DNA of 42,493 nucleotides, from the NCBI RefSeq assembly GCF_016862175.1, contig NZ_BOML01000096.1:1-42493 (forward strand), given 5' to 3'. Source of the DNA: Paractinoplanes durhamensis (GTDB taxonomy: Bacteria; Actinomycetota; Actinomycetes; Mycobacteriales; Micromonosporaceae). The position numbers and the translations under genes are program-made. A model generated the notes under the pieces. That model was not told the origin of the DNA, searched no databases, and worked only from the letters and a program-made list of their open reading frames with translations. The stretch's first letter is position 1. Every line of letters starts with the position of its first letter. Below, piece after piece: positions 24,964 through 32,138 of the stretch.

Positions 24964-25559
24964 GGCCGCCCCGGAACGACGACGGCGTCTCGCTCGTCGA
25001 GCTGCTCGTGGCGATCGCCCTGATGGCGATGGTGGGAGCCATGTTCACCGGCGGCATCCTGCAGATCTACAAGTCGGTCAACAAGGCGGACAGCGCCTAC
25101 ACCGCGCAGACCCAGGTCAACAGCGCGTTCAGCCGGCTGGACTCGGAGATCCGCTACTCCCGGAGCGTCAGCACCCCGGCCAAGGTCAGCGGCGACTTCT
25201 ACGTCGAATACCTGGTCGAGCTCAACGACGTGGACACCTGCGTCGAGCTGCGGCTGCGCACCTCCACCAGCGAACTGCAGCGGCGCAGCTGGTCGCAGGG
25301 CGTCACGCCGGTCACCCCGACCGGGTGGACCACCCTCGCCAGTGGCGTCACCAGCACCACGCCGTTCACCACGTACGCGGTCGACAAGAACTCGCTGACC
25401 GGCTTCCGGTTCCAGCGGCTCACGGTGAACTTCTACACGGCGGCGGGCGGCGCCGGCACCGGTTCCACCCGGCAGACCAACGTCACGTTCTCCGCGCTGA
25501 ACGCCACCGCCGGTGACAACGTGTCGACCTGCACCGAGGGCAGGAGTGTGTCGTCATGA
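24960..25559 (+). CDS. PilW-like prepilin
   Basis: A 199-aa minor pilin-like protein. The leader ends at Gly9, followed by VSLVELLVAIALMAMVGAM, with Glu at +5 and the N-terminal membrane/polymerisation helix. The heptad-like segment (IYKSVNKADSAYTAQTQVNSAF, split at about 40-62) and the compact beta-rich C-terminal region fit PilW/PilJ-type minor pilins. It starts with GTG in a GTGA overlap with the Ig-pilin gene and ends in an ATGA overlap with the lectin gene, so all three products are probably made in fixed ratio. Role inferred: priming or tip-complex subunit. Confidence 0.85.
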   Translation: MRPPRNDDGVSLVELLVAIALMAMVGAMFTGGILQIYKSVNKADSAYTAQTQVNSAFSRLDSEIRYSRSVSTPAKVSGDFYVEYLVELNDVDTCVELRLRTSTSELQRRSWSQGVTPVTPTGWTTLASGVTSTTPFTTYAVDKNSLTGFRFQRLTVNFYTAAGGAGTGSTRQTNVTFSALNATAGDNVSTCTEGRSVSS

Positions 25560-27133
25560 TCAAGATCGCGCCGGCCGGCGACCGCGGCTCGCTGCCGATG
25601 GCGCTGCTGCTCACCCTGGTCGGGATGACGCTGAGCGCCACCCTCGCCAACCTGGTGCTGACGACGGTGCAGACGTCGTCGTTCAGCGTCCGGCGCGGCC
25701 TCGAACTGCACGCGGCGCAGGCCGGCCTCGAGGTGGCCCGCGGTCAGGTCCGCGGCGCGGTCAAGCCGGGCACGGTGATCGACGCGGACGGTGACTACGC
25801 CGGTTTCTCCGGCATGCTGCCGTGCGGCCCGCTGGTCGGCTTCGTCGACGCGGCCAAGACGCTGCGGTACTCGGTCACGATCGCCTACTACCAGACCGAC
25901 CCGCAGGACATGACCGCCGCCGACCTGGTCTCGAAGAAGGTGACCTGCACCGGCGGCCCGTACGGCCCGGCCAAGGTGCCCGCGTTCGCCCTGTTCACCT
26001 CGACCGGCACGGTGGTCGGCAAGACCGCGTCGCGGACCCTGTCCGGCACCTACATCGTGCACACCTCGAACGCCAACATCTCCGGCGGCCTGATCCACAT
26101 CTATCGGGCCAGCGGCAGCTCCGTGACCGACCTGTGCATCGACGCCGGCTCCGGCGACCCGGCGGTCGGCTACAAGGTGACGATGCAGCCGTGCAGCGCC
26201 GGCAAGGTGTCGCAGTCCTGGGCGTACTCGGACACCCTGCAGATCCAGCTGGTGTCCTCGCAGACGCCGGACCACGCGCAGGGCACCTGCCTGGACTCGC
26301 TGGCCACGCACGCGGCCGGCAACCCGGTCTACATGGGGTTGTGCGAGACCTCCTACAACGCCATCTACCGGCAGTCGTGGAGCTTCAACGACAGCGCCAA
26401 CCTGATGGGCAGCAAGGTCGACGGCTCGGACATCGACTCGTACTGCTTCAACGTGACCGCGGCGGCCACCGTGGGCGCCGGGATCACCCTGCAGACCAAC
26501 TGCAACAAGAGTTACGACAACGTGCAGACGTTCTCGGCCGACGCGAACGTGGGCGCCGGCGCGGCCTCGTCGGCCACCGGCAAGGCGATCGGCCAGCTGA
26601 TCAACTACAACCAGTTCGGCCGCTGCCTGGACGACACCAGCAAGAACATCAACGCGACCAACATGATCGCCTGGCCGTGCAAGCAGAACCCGAACCCGAA
26701 CAAGGTGTCCTGGAACCAGCGGTACACGCCGAAGGACGCGCTCCCGACCGGCACCAGCGGCACGGCGGCCAACAAGATCACCACCGTGATCCGGACCAGC
26801 ACCACGCTCGCCTCGCCCTGGTACTGCATCCAGAGCCCGCTCGCGACCAGCGTCGGAAGCTACGTCACCACCAAGTCCTGCGTCGACGGCCAGGCCAACC
26901 AGAAGTGGACGATCTACGGCCGCACCGAGCAGTACGCGACCAGTTACACCATCGTCGACAACGCCGGCTACTGCCTGCAGCCGCGCGACCCGGCCGACGG
27001 CGACCTGTTCCAGACGGTCAACAGCATCTCGAAGATCTACGTGGCCGCCTGCGACGGTTCCACGCTGCAGAAGTGGAACGCGAACAAGAACGTGGTCGAC
27101 GCCCTCGCGCTCAAGGACCTCAGCGAGAAGTAG
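25556..27133 (+). CDS. PilX-like protein with ricin-type lectin region
   Basis: A 525-aa protein. The N-terminus (DRGSLPMALLLTLVGMTLSA) is a hydrophobic helix like that of PilX proteins; it follows a Gly but lacks the Glu at +5, so cleavage by prepilin peptidase is uncertain. From about residue 190 it has ricin-type beta-trefoil character: repeated Q-x-W motifs (SQSW, RQSW, NQKW, LQKW) spaced by Cys-containing CLD/CIQ/CLQ segments, suggesting one or two carbohydrate-binding trefoils with disulfides outside the cell. The start overlaps the previous gene by ATGA. Its 3' end overlaps the convergent GGDEF gene by 14 bp. Inferred role: adhesive subunit of the pilus tip. Confidence 0.85.
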   Translation: MIKIAPAGDRGSLPMALLLTLVGMTLSATLANLVLTTVQTSSFSVRRGLELHAAQAGLEVARGQVRGAVKPGTVIDADGDYAGFSGMLPCGPLVGFVDAAKTLRYSVTIAYYQTDPQDMTAADLVSKKVTCTGGPYGPAKVPAFALFTSTGTVVGKTASRTLSGTYIVHTSNANISGGLIHIYRASGSSVTDLCIDAGSGDPAVGYKVTMQPCSAGKVSQSWAYSDTLQIQLVSSQTPDHAQGTCLDSLATHAAGNPVYMGLCETSYNAIYRQSWSFNDSANLMGSKVDGSDIDSYCFNVTAAATVGAGITLQTNCNKSYDNVQTFSADANVGAGAASSATGKAIGQLINYNQFGRCLDDTSKNINATNMIAWPCKQNPNPNKVSWNQRYTPKDALPTGTSGTAANKITTVIRTSTTLASPWYCIQSPLATSVGSYVTTKSCVDGQANQKWTIYGRTEQYATSYTIVDNAGYCLQPRDPADGDLFQTVNSISKIYVAACDGSTLQKWNANKNVVDALALKDLSEK

Positions 27134-28958
27134 GCCGCCGAGCCGCCGACTTGGCCCGGTACATCGCCGCGTCCGCCTCCCGCAGCAGGTGGTCCGGGTC
27201 GGCCTCGCCGTCGCCGGACAGCGCGACGCCGAGGCTGCAGCCCACGTCGACCCGCTCACCGTCGATGAAGTACGGAGTGCTGACCGCGACCGTGACGTTG
27301 TCGCACACCGCCTTGTGCCCGTCCGGGCCGGCGATCCCGTCGAGCAGGATGACGAACTCGTCCCCGCCGAGCCGGGCCACCGTGTCGGACTGCCGCAGCA
27401 TCCCGGTGAGCCGGCGGGCCACCTCGATCAGCAGCTGGTCGCCGGCCGCGTGCCCGAGCGTGTCGTTGACCGCCTTGAACCCGTCCAGGTCGAGCAGCAG
27501 GATCGCGAACCGGTAGTCCGGCTGCCGGACGGCCCGCCTCGCGGCCTGATCCATCCGGTCCTCCAGCAGCAACCGGTTGGGCAGCCCGGTGAGGTGGTCG
27601 TGCAGGGCCGCGTTGCGCAGGCTCTCCTCCTTGTCGCGGAGGGCGGCCATGGTCACCTCGTAGTCGAGGGCGGCGGCCAGCAGCGCCCCCGAGTGGTTCA
27701 TCATCTCGCGGCCGGGCGGGGTGGTCGACTGGATCCGGCCGACCGCGGCGAGCACGCCCCAGTCGGCGTTGCGGCTGCGGATCGGCACCAGGAACACCAC
27801 GTCGCCGGCCGCGCCGTCGGTCATCTCGAACAGCTCCGGCGGCGGGAAGTCGGCGGCCGCGACGACATGCCCGGTCGGGCACCCGCCGTGAAATTCGCCG
27901 ACCACCTCGAGCCGGCCCTCCTCGCCCGGGACCCACAGGCCGAGGCAGCCGGCCACCGCCGGGGTCAGGCCCAGCCAGGCGAGCGAGCGCGGGTCGGCGC
28001 CGTGCGTGCCGAGCAGCTCGATGCCCAGTTCGTACTGGATGTTGAGGGTGCTCTGCAGGTATTGCACCTGGGCGAAGAGCCCGCGCGCCTGCGGTTCGGA
28101 GATCGGCAGCCCGTGCCCGGTGCAGCCGCACGAGTCACGCCGCACGAACGAGGTGGCGACATGCCGCAGTTCCACCCGAGAGGGCTCGTCGGACAATTCG
28201 CCCAACAGCGAATAGACCACCGACCCGACCTGGTCGAGCGGCTGCAGCACGGTGGACAGGCTCGGCACCAGGTACGACGCGTCGGCGATGTCGTCGAACC
28301 CGACCACCGCCAGCTCACCCGGCAGGTCGAAACCGGCCGCCTTCATCCGGTCGATGAGGCCGATCGCGTTGCGGTCGGTGCCGACCACGATCGCGGTGGC
28401 CGGCATCCCGGCCCGGATCAGCTCGCCGGCGACCAGCTCGCCGCCGCTCTCGTGGTTGTCGCCGGTGTCGTACCGCAGCGCGGGCGTGAGCCCGTTAGCG
28501 AGCATGCCCGCCCGGTACCCCTCGTAGCGTTCCTGCACGTCGAAGTTCGCGAGGTAACCGGCGAACGCGATCCGCTCGTGGCCGTGCCCGATCAGGTGCT
28601 CGACCGCCTCCCGGACCCCGCTGCGGTTGTCGGCGAGCACGGCCGAGCAGCCGAACTCGGTGGCGTCCTGGGCGACGAAGACGACCGGCAGCCCGGCCCG
28701 GCGCGCCTCGGCGGCGTAGTCGGTGTCGACCGCCCCGGGCAGCACGACCAGGCCGGCCAGCTGATGCCAGGCGATCGGGCGGCGGAAGTCGGGCACGCCG
28801 CTGCGGTCGGCGCTGTGCGCACCGGGGTCGAGGGTCTGGAACGCCATGATGCGGTCGCCACCGCGGACCGCGGCGGCGTTGACACCCTCGATGATCGCCC
28901 CGTAGTAGTCGCCCCCGACGAAGGGCGACAGAATCCCGTACGTGCGACCACTCACCAC
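27120..28958 (-). CDS. LacI-type periplasmic-binding-protein domain fused to diguanylate cyclase
   Basis: A 612-aa soluble protein. The N-terminal part (about 1-270) is a type 1 periplasmic-binding-protein/LacI effector domain (TYGILSPFVGGDYYGAIIEG, VVGFDDIADASYLVPSLSTV and the RRDSCGC tail of such domains) without the LacI DNA-binding helix-turn-helix and without a signal peptide. A linker resembling a small sensor module (about 290-435) precedes the GGDEF domain with LLDLDGFKAVND, GHAAGD and GGDEF at 531-535. RQSD sits exactly at the inhibitory I-site. It should make c-di-GMP in response to a cytoplasmic sugar-like ligand. GTG at 28958 is chosen because GAGGG lies about eight bases upstream; the open frame runs back to 29018. 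Confidence 0.87.
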   Translation of the reverse strand: MVSGRTYGILSPFVGGDYYGAIIEGVNAAAVRGGDRIMAFQTLDPGAHSADRSGVPDFRRPIAWHQLAGLVVLPGAVDTDYAAEARRAGLPVVFVAQDATEFGCSAVLADNRSGVREAVEHLIGHGHERIAFAGYLANFDVQERYEGYRAGMLANGLTPALRYDTGDNHESGGELVAGELIRAGMPATAIVVGTDRNAIGLIDRMKAAGFDLPGELAVVGFDDIADASYLVPSLSTVLQPLDQVGSVVYSLLGELSDEPSRVELRHVATSFVRRDSCGCTGHGLPISEPQARGLFAQVQYLQSTLNIQYELGIELLGTHGADPRSLAWLGLTPAVAGCLGLWVPGEEGRLEVVGEFHGGCPTGHVVAAADFPPPELFEMTDGAAGDVVFLVPIRSRNADWGVLAAVGRIQSTTPPGREMMNHSGALLAAALDYEVTMAALRDKEESLRNAALHDHLTGLPNRLLLEDRMDQAARRAVRQPDYRFAILLLDLDGFKAVNDTLGHAAGDQLLIEVARRLTGMLRQSDTVARLGGDEFVILLDGIAGPDGHKAVCDNVTVAVSTPYFIDGERVDVGCSLGVALSGDGEADPDHLLREADAAMYRAKSAARRPTSR

Positions 28959-29022
28959 GCCATGATCCCTCGAAACACCGGTGTCGTGTGTCACATCCCG
29001 GCCCTCGGGCAGAATCACGGGA

Positions 29023-29634
29023 GTGACAAGAGCACTGGGTGACGCGCAGCCGCCGGATTCGTCGGTCTCGCTCGACTATTTCACGGGGTTGTACCTCGCC
29101 AAAGAAGATCCGTGGGATCTGGCCACGAAGTGGCATGACCAGCGGAAGTACGCGATCACGGTGGCGAGCCTGCCGAAGCGGCACTACCGGCGCTGCTACG
29201 AGCCGGGCGCCTCGGTCGGCCTGCTGACCCGGCTGCTGGCGGAGCGCTGCGATGAGATCCTCGCCGTCGACTGCGTGCCCGAGGCGGTCCGCACCGCCGA
29301 GGAGAATCTCCGCGACCTCCCGCATGTCCGGGTCGAGGAGGCGATGCTCCCGGCCGAGCTGCCGGACGGCACATTCGACCTGATCCTCGTCGGCGACCTG
29401 TTCTACTACCTGTCCGCCGAGGACTTCGACGAGCTGGTCGACGGCCTGCTGGCCCGCCTCGAGTCCGGCGGCGACCTGGTCTCGGTGCACTTCCGCGACC
29501 GGGAGAACCCGGGCAACTACGACGGCTTCAACGTGCACGAGAAGCTGGCGGGAAAGCCGGGAATCACCAGAATCGTCCATCACGAGGACGAATGGTTCGT
29601 CCTCGACGTGTTCCGGGCGAACGACGAACGGTAG
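29023..29634 (+). CDS. NodS-like SAM-dependent methyltransferase
   Basis: A 203-aa protein resembling the NodS/nodulation methyltransferase family. It has the N-terminal SLDYFTGLYLAKEDPWDLAT segment, YEPGASVGLLTRLLAERCDEILAVD as SAM motif I (about 60-85), and LILVGDLFYYLSAEDF as the post-motif. The glycine loop reads PGASVG. Relatives N-methylate amino sugars or small molecules; the substrate here is unknown. GTG at 29023 has CAGAAT seven bases upstream, consistent with a leaderless transcript. The last 55 bp overlap the 3' end of the convergent GlxA-type gene. The divergent GGDEF gene starts 64 bp away. Confidence 0.85.
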   Translation: MTRALGDAQPPDSSVSLDYFTGLYLAKEDPWDLATKWHDQRKYAITVASLPKRHYRRCYEPGASVGLLTRLLAERCDEILAVDCVPEAVRTAEENLRDLPHVRVEEAMLPAELPDGTFDLILVGDLFYYLSAEDFDELVDGLLARLESGGDLVSVHFRDRENPGNYDGFNVHEKLAGKPGITRIVHHEDEWFVLDVFRANDER

Positions 29635-30551
29635 CGGTGCGGGCTCGTCCCGACGATCCGCTTGAAGCGGTCCCGGAAGGCGGTCGGCGATCCGAAGCCG
29701 ACCGCCCCGCCGATCCGGTCGACCGACTGCCCGGTCGTCTCCAGCAGATGCTGGGCACGGCGGATCCGGGCCCGGTGCAGCCACTGCAAGGGGGTGGTGC
29801 CGGTGTGCTCCCGGAACCGCCGGTTCAGCGTCCGGGTGCTCATCCGGGCGTGCGCCGCGATCTCGTCGAGGGTGAGGTCGCGGCCGGCGTTCTCGGTCAG
29901 CCACCTCAGCAGCGGTTCCATCGTCGAGCCGCGCGGCACCGGCGGCTGCTCGGGCACGATGAACTGCGCCTGCCCGCCGTCGCGTTCGAGCGGCATCACC
30001 GACAGCCGGGCGGCGTCGGCGGCGACCGCCGAGCCGCAGTCCCGCCGGATCAGGTGCAGGCACAGGTCGAGCCCCGCGGCCGCGCCGGCCGAGGTGAGAA
30101 ACTGCCCGTTGTCCACATACAGCACCGCCGGATCCAGCTCGACCTGCGGAAACATTCGCGCGAACAGGTCGGCGGCAACCCAGTGGGTGGTGGCGCGTTT
30201 GCCGTCGAGCAGCCCGGTGGTGGCGAGGACAAAGGCGCCGGCACAGATGGAGGCGATCCGGGTGCCGCGCCCCGCGGCCGTCCGCAGAGCATCAACAACT
30301 TCTTGCGGTACGCCGTTGGCCGGTTCCGCACACCCCGGCAGCATGATCGTGTCCGCGTCGGCGAGGGCGTCGAGCCCGTGCGCCACCGTGATCGTGAACG
30401 CCCCCGCCGCCACCTGCGGCGTGGCCGCACACACCCGTACGCAATAAGGGGTTGATCCGTCCGAAAGCCGCACCCGGGCGAAGACCTCGAGGGGCGTGGC
30501 CAGGTCGAACGGGATGACCCCGTCCAGGGCGAGCACGACGACACGATGCAT
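29580..30551 (-). CDS. GlxA-type transcriptional regulator (DJ-1/PfpI plus AraC domain)
   Basis: A 323-aa regulator. The DJ-1/PfpI-like domain (about 1-170; VVVLALDGVIPFDLATPLEVF, ASICAGAFVLATTGLLDGKRATTHW with the nucleophile-elbow-type Cys) senses an unknown ligand. The C-terminal AraC-type DNA-binding domain (about 215-312) has two helix-turn-helix motifs, including MSTRTLNRRFREHTG and the signature GFGSPTAFRDRFKRIVGTSPHRYR. TAGCAT ends seven bases before the ATG (minus strand 30564-30559), consistent with a leaderless mRNA. Divergent from the DUF2269 gene, 87 bp away, which is its most likely target by position. Its end overlaps the NodS-like gene. Confidence 0.9.
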   Translation of the reverse strand: MHRVVVLALDGVIPFDLATPLEVFARVRLSDGSTPYCVRVCAATPQVAAGAFTITVAHGLDALADADTIMLPGCAEPANGVPQEVVDALRTAAGRGTRIASICAGAFVLATTGLLDGKRATTHWVAADLFARMFPQVELDPAVLYVDNGQFLTSAGAAAGLDLCLHLIRRDCGSAVAADAARLSVMPLERDGGQAQFIVPEQPPVPRGSTMEPLLRWLTENAGRDLTLDEIAAHARMSTRTLNRRFREHTGTTPLQWLHRARIRRAQHLLETTGQSVDRIGGAVGFGSPTAFRDRFKRIVGTSPHRYRSSFARNTSRTNHSSS

Positions 30552-30638
30552 GCCCGCGATGCTAGTGGCGGGAATCCGTTGACCTATGTCATTCCAGCCA
30601 CTTCCGCGCCGGAAACGCACCCCATACGGTCGGTGATC

Positions 30639-31058
30639 GTGACAAAAGTCCTGCTCTCGATCCATGTGATCGCCGCCATCGTGGCGATCGGCCCGGTCAC
30701 CGTGGCCGCCGGCATGTTCCCGGCCGCGCTTCGCCGCGCCGACCGCGACCAGATGCGCACCCTCAACCGGATCTGCCGGGTCTACGCCGTGCTCGGCCTG
30801 GCCGTCCCGGTGTTCGGCCTGGCCACCGCCAAGCAGATGGGCGTCCTCGGCGACACCTGGCTGATCGTCTCGATGGTGCTGACCGTCGTCGCCGCGGCCG
30901 TGCTCGGCCTGGTCGTGCTGCCGGCCCAGCGGGCGGCGCTGTGGGGCGAGGAGCCCGCCGCGGCCCGGCTCGGCATGCTCTCCGGCCTCTTCAGCCTGCT
31001 CTGGGCGGTGGTCGTGGTCCTGATGATCGTGCGCCCGGGCTCGACGACCGGCGCCTGA
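30639..31058 (+). CDS. DUF2269-type small membrane protein
   Basis: A 139-aa protein with four predicted membrane helices (about 3-27, 47-66, 72-95 and 113-132) and little else. It looks like the DUF2269 family, whose function is unknown. The N-terminal SIHVIAAIVAIGPV with a histidine in the first helix and the short cytoplasmic basic loop (ALRRADRDQMRTLNR) are visible. GTG at 30639 is chosen; GTG at 30633 would add two residues. It is divergent from the GlxA-type regulator and may be controlled by it, which is inference. Confidence 0.75.
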   Translation: MTKVLLSIHVIAAIVAIGPVTVAAGMFPAALRRADRDQMRTLNRICRVYAVLGLAVPVFGLATAKQMGVLGDTWLIVSMVLTVVAAAVLGLVVLPAQRAALWGEEPAAARLGMLSGLFSLLWAVVVVLMIVRPGSTTGA

Positions 31059-31136
31059 GCTCACGGATCCTGCACGCTAAGGCTGCACGTGACGACGTTC
31101 AGCCATTGCTACCGGGTTGTTACGGTCTTGCCCGCT

Positions 31137-31152
31137 TGTGATCTGGTTCACG
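31137..31152. promoter_or_regulatory. CRP-like binding site before the sugar-binding lipoprotein
   Basis: TGTGATCTGGTTCACG contains a perfect GTGA-N6-TCAC palindrome with matching flanks. A second, 7-of-8 match (GTGA-N6-TCAG) is at 31089-31102, with centres 49 bp apart. The perfect site ends 12 bases before the start codon, so binding there would more likely block than activate, unless the promoter lies elsewhere. Confidence 0.6.
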
Positions 31153-31164
31153 AAAGGGCTGGCC

Positions 31165-32097
31165 GTGACGAAGCGTGCCGTCGGCGTCGCGCTGGCGATG
31201 ACTCTCTGCCTGGGCGCGTGCGGTGATCAGCAGGCCGCCTCCGCGAGCGGCACCTACACGATCGGGTTCGTCAACGGCGCCAGCACCGAGTTCCACCACT
31301 GCCTTCAGCAGGCGGTCGAGGGCGAGGCCGGCCGGCGTGGCGTCAAGGTCGTCACCGCGAACTCCCAGCAGAACGCCAAGACCGAGCTGGCCAACATCGA
31401 GAGCATGGTCGCCCAGCACGTGGACGCGGTGATCGTGCAGACCGTCGACACCAGGGCCCTCGCGGCCGACATCGCCAAGGCCCGGGCCGCCAAGATCCCG
31501 ATCTTCCTGACCTCGGTGGCGCCGGAGGACACCACGACGATCCTCGGCGCCGTCGCGGTCGACCTCAACCAGGCCGGCCTGCTCGACGCGAGCTGGATCA
31601 GCAACGACGCGGTCGGCCGGCCCGGCACCACCGCGGTCATCGCGGGCGCCCCCGGCGCCGCCTCCGACCTGCTGGTCCGCGGCTTCACCGACAACCTGCC
31701 CAAGAACATCAAGGTGGTGGCCAGCGAACCGGGCATGTTCAACCGGGCCCGGGCCAAGGGCGTCGCCACCGGCATGATCAGGAAACACCCCGGCCTCGGG
31801 TACGCCTTCGTCGCCAACGAGGACATGGCCGTCGGCGCCGCCGAGGCGTTCCGCGCGGCCGGCAAGAACGTCCGGATCGTGACCGTGAACGGCACCGACA
31901 CCGGCCTGGCCGGCATCGAGGACGGCCGGTTCGCCGCCACCGTCTCCAACCCGGCGTCGAAGCTGGGCCAGCGAGCCGTGGAGAACACCATCGCCCTGCT
32001 CAACAAGGAGCCGATCAGCAAGGTCGACTACATCCCGATCAGCCTGATCACCAAGACCGACCTGAGCCGGGCGCCGAAGTACTGCCTGATCGACTGA
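31165..32097 (+). CDS. Sugar-type ABC substrate-binding lipoprotein
   Basis: A 310-aa type 1 periplasmic-binding protein (RbsB-like). A short signal peptide ends in the lipobox LGAC with Cys19 as the lipid site. The mature part begins with YTIGFVNGASTEFHHCLQQAVEGEA, then has AVIVQTVD, NEDMAVGAAEAFRAAGKNVRIVTVNGTD and a C-terminal disulfide-like Cys. It should bind a sugar or similar solute outside the membrane. No permease or ATPase is adjacent, so it is an orphan receptor or shares a transporter encoded elsewhere. GTG at 31165 follows AAAGGG. The GGDEF-EAL gene lies 41 bp downstream on the same strand and may be its signalling partner. Confidence 0.88.
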   Translation: MTKRAVGVALAMTLCLGACGDQQAASASGTYTIGFVNGASTEFHHCLQQAVEGEAGRRGVKVVTANSQQNAKTELANIESMVAQHVDAVIVQTVDTRALAADIAKARAAKIPIFLTSVAPEDTTTILGAVAVDLNQAGLLDASWISNDAVGRPGTTAVIAGAPGAASDLLVRGFTDNLPKNIKVVASEPGMFNRARAKGVATGMIRKHPGLGYAFVANEDMAVGAAEAFRAAGKNVRIVTVNGTDTGLAGIEDGRFAATVSNPASKLGQRAVENTIALLNKEPISKVDYIPISLITKTDLSRAPKYCLID

Positions 32098-32138
32098 ACC
32101 TCGCTAAAGTCAGACATCGGCCCGCCGAATAACTTTCC

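Noticed and set aside
27120..28958. LacI-family transcription factor
   Set aside because: The helix-turn-helix is absent and a GGDEF domain is fused at the C-terminus.
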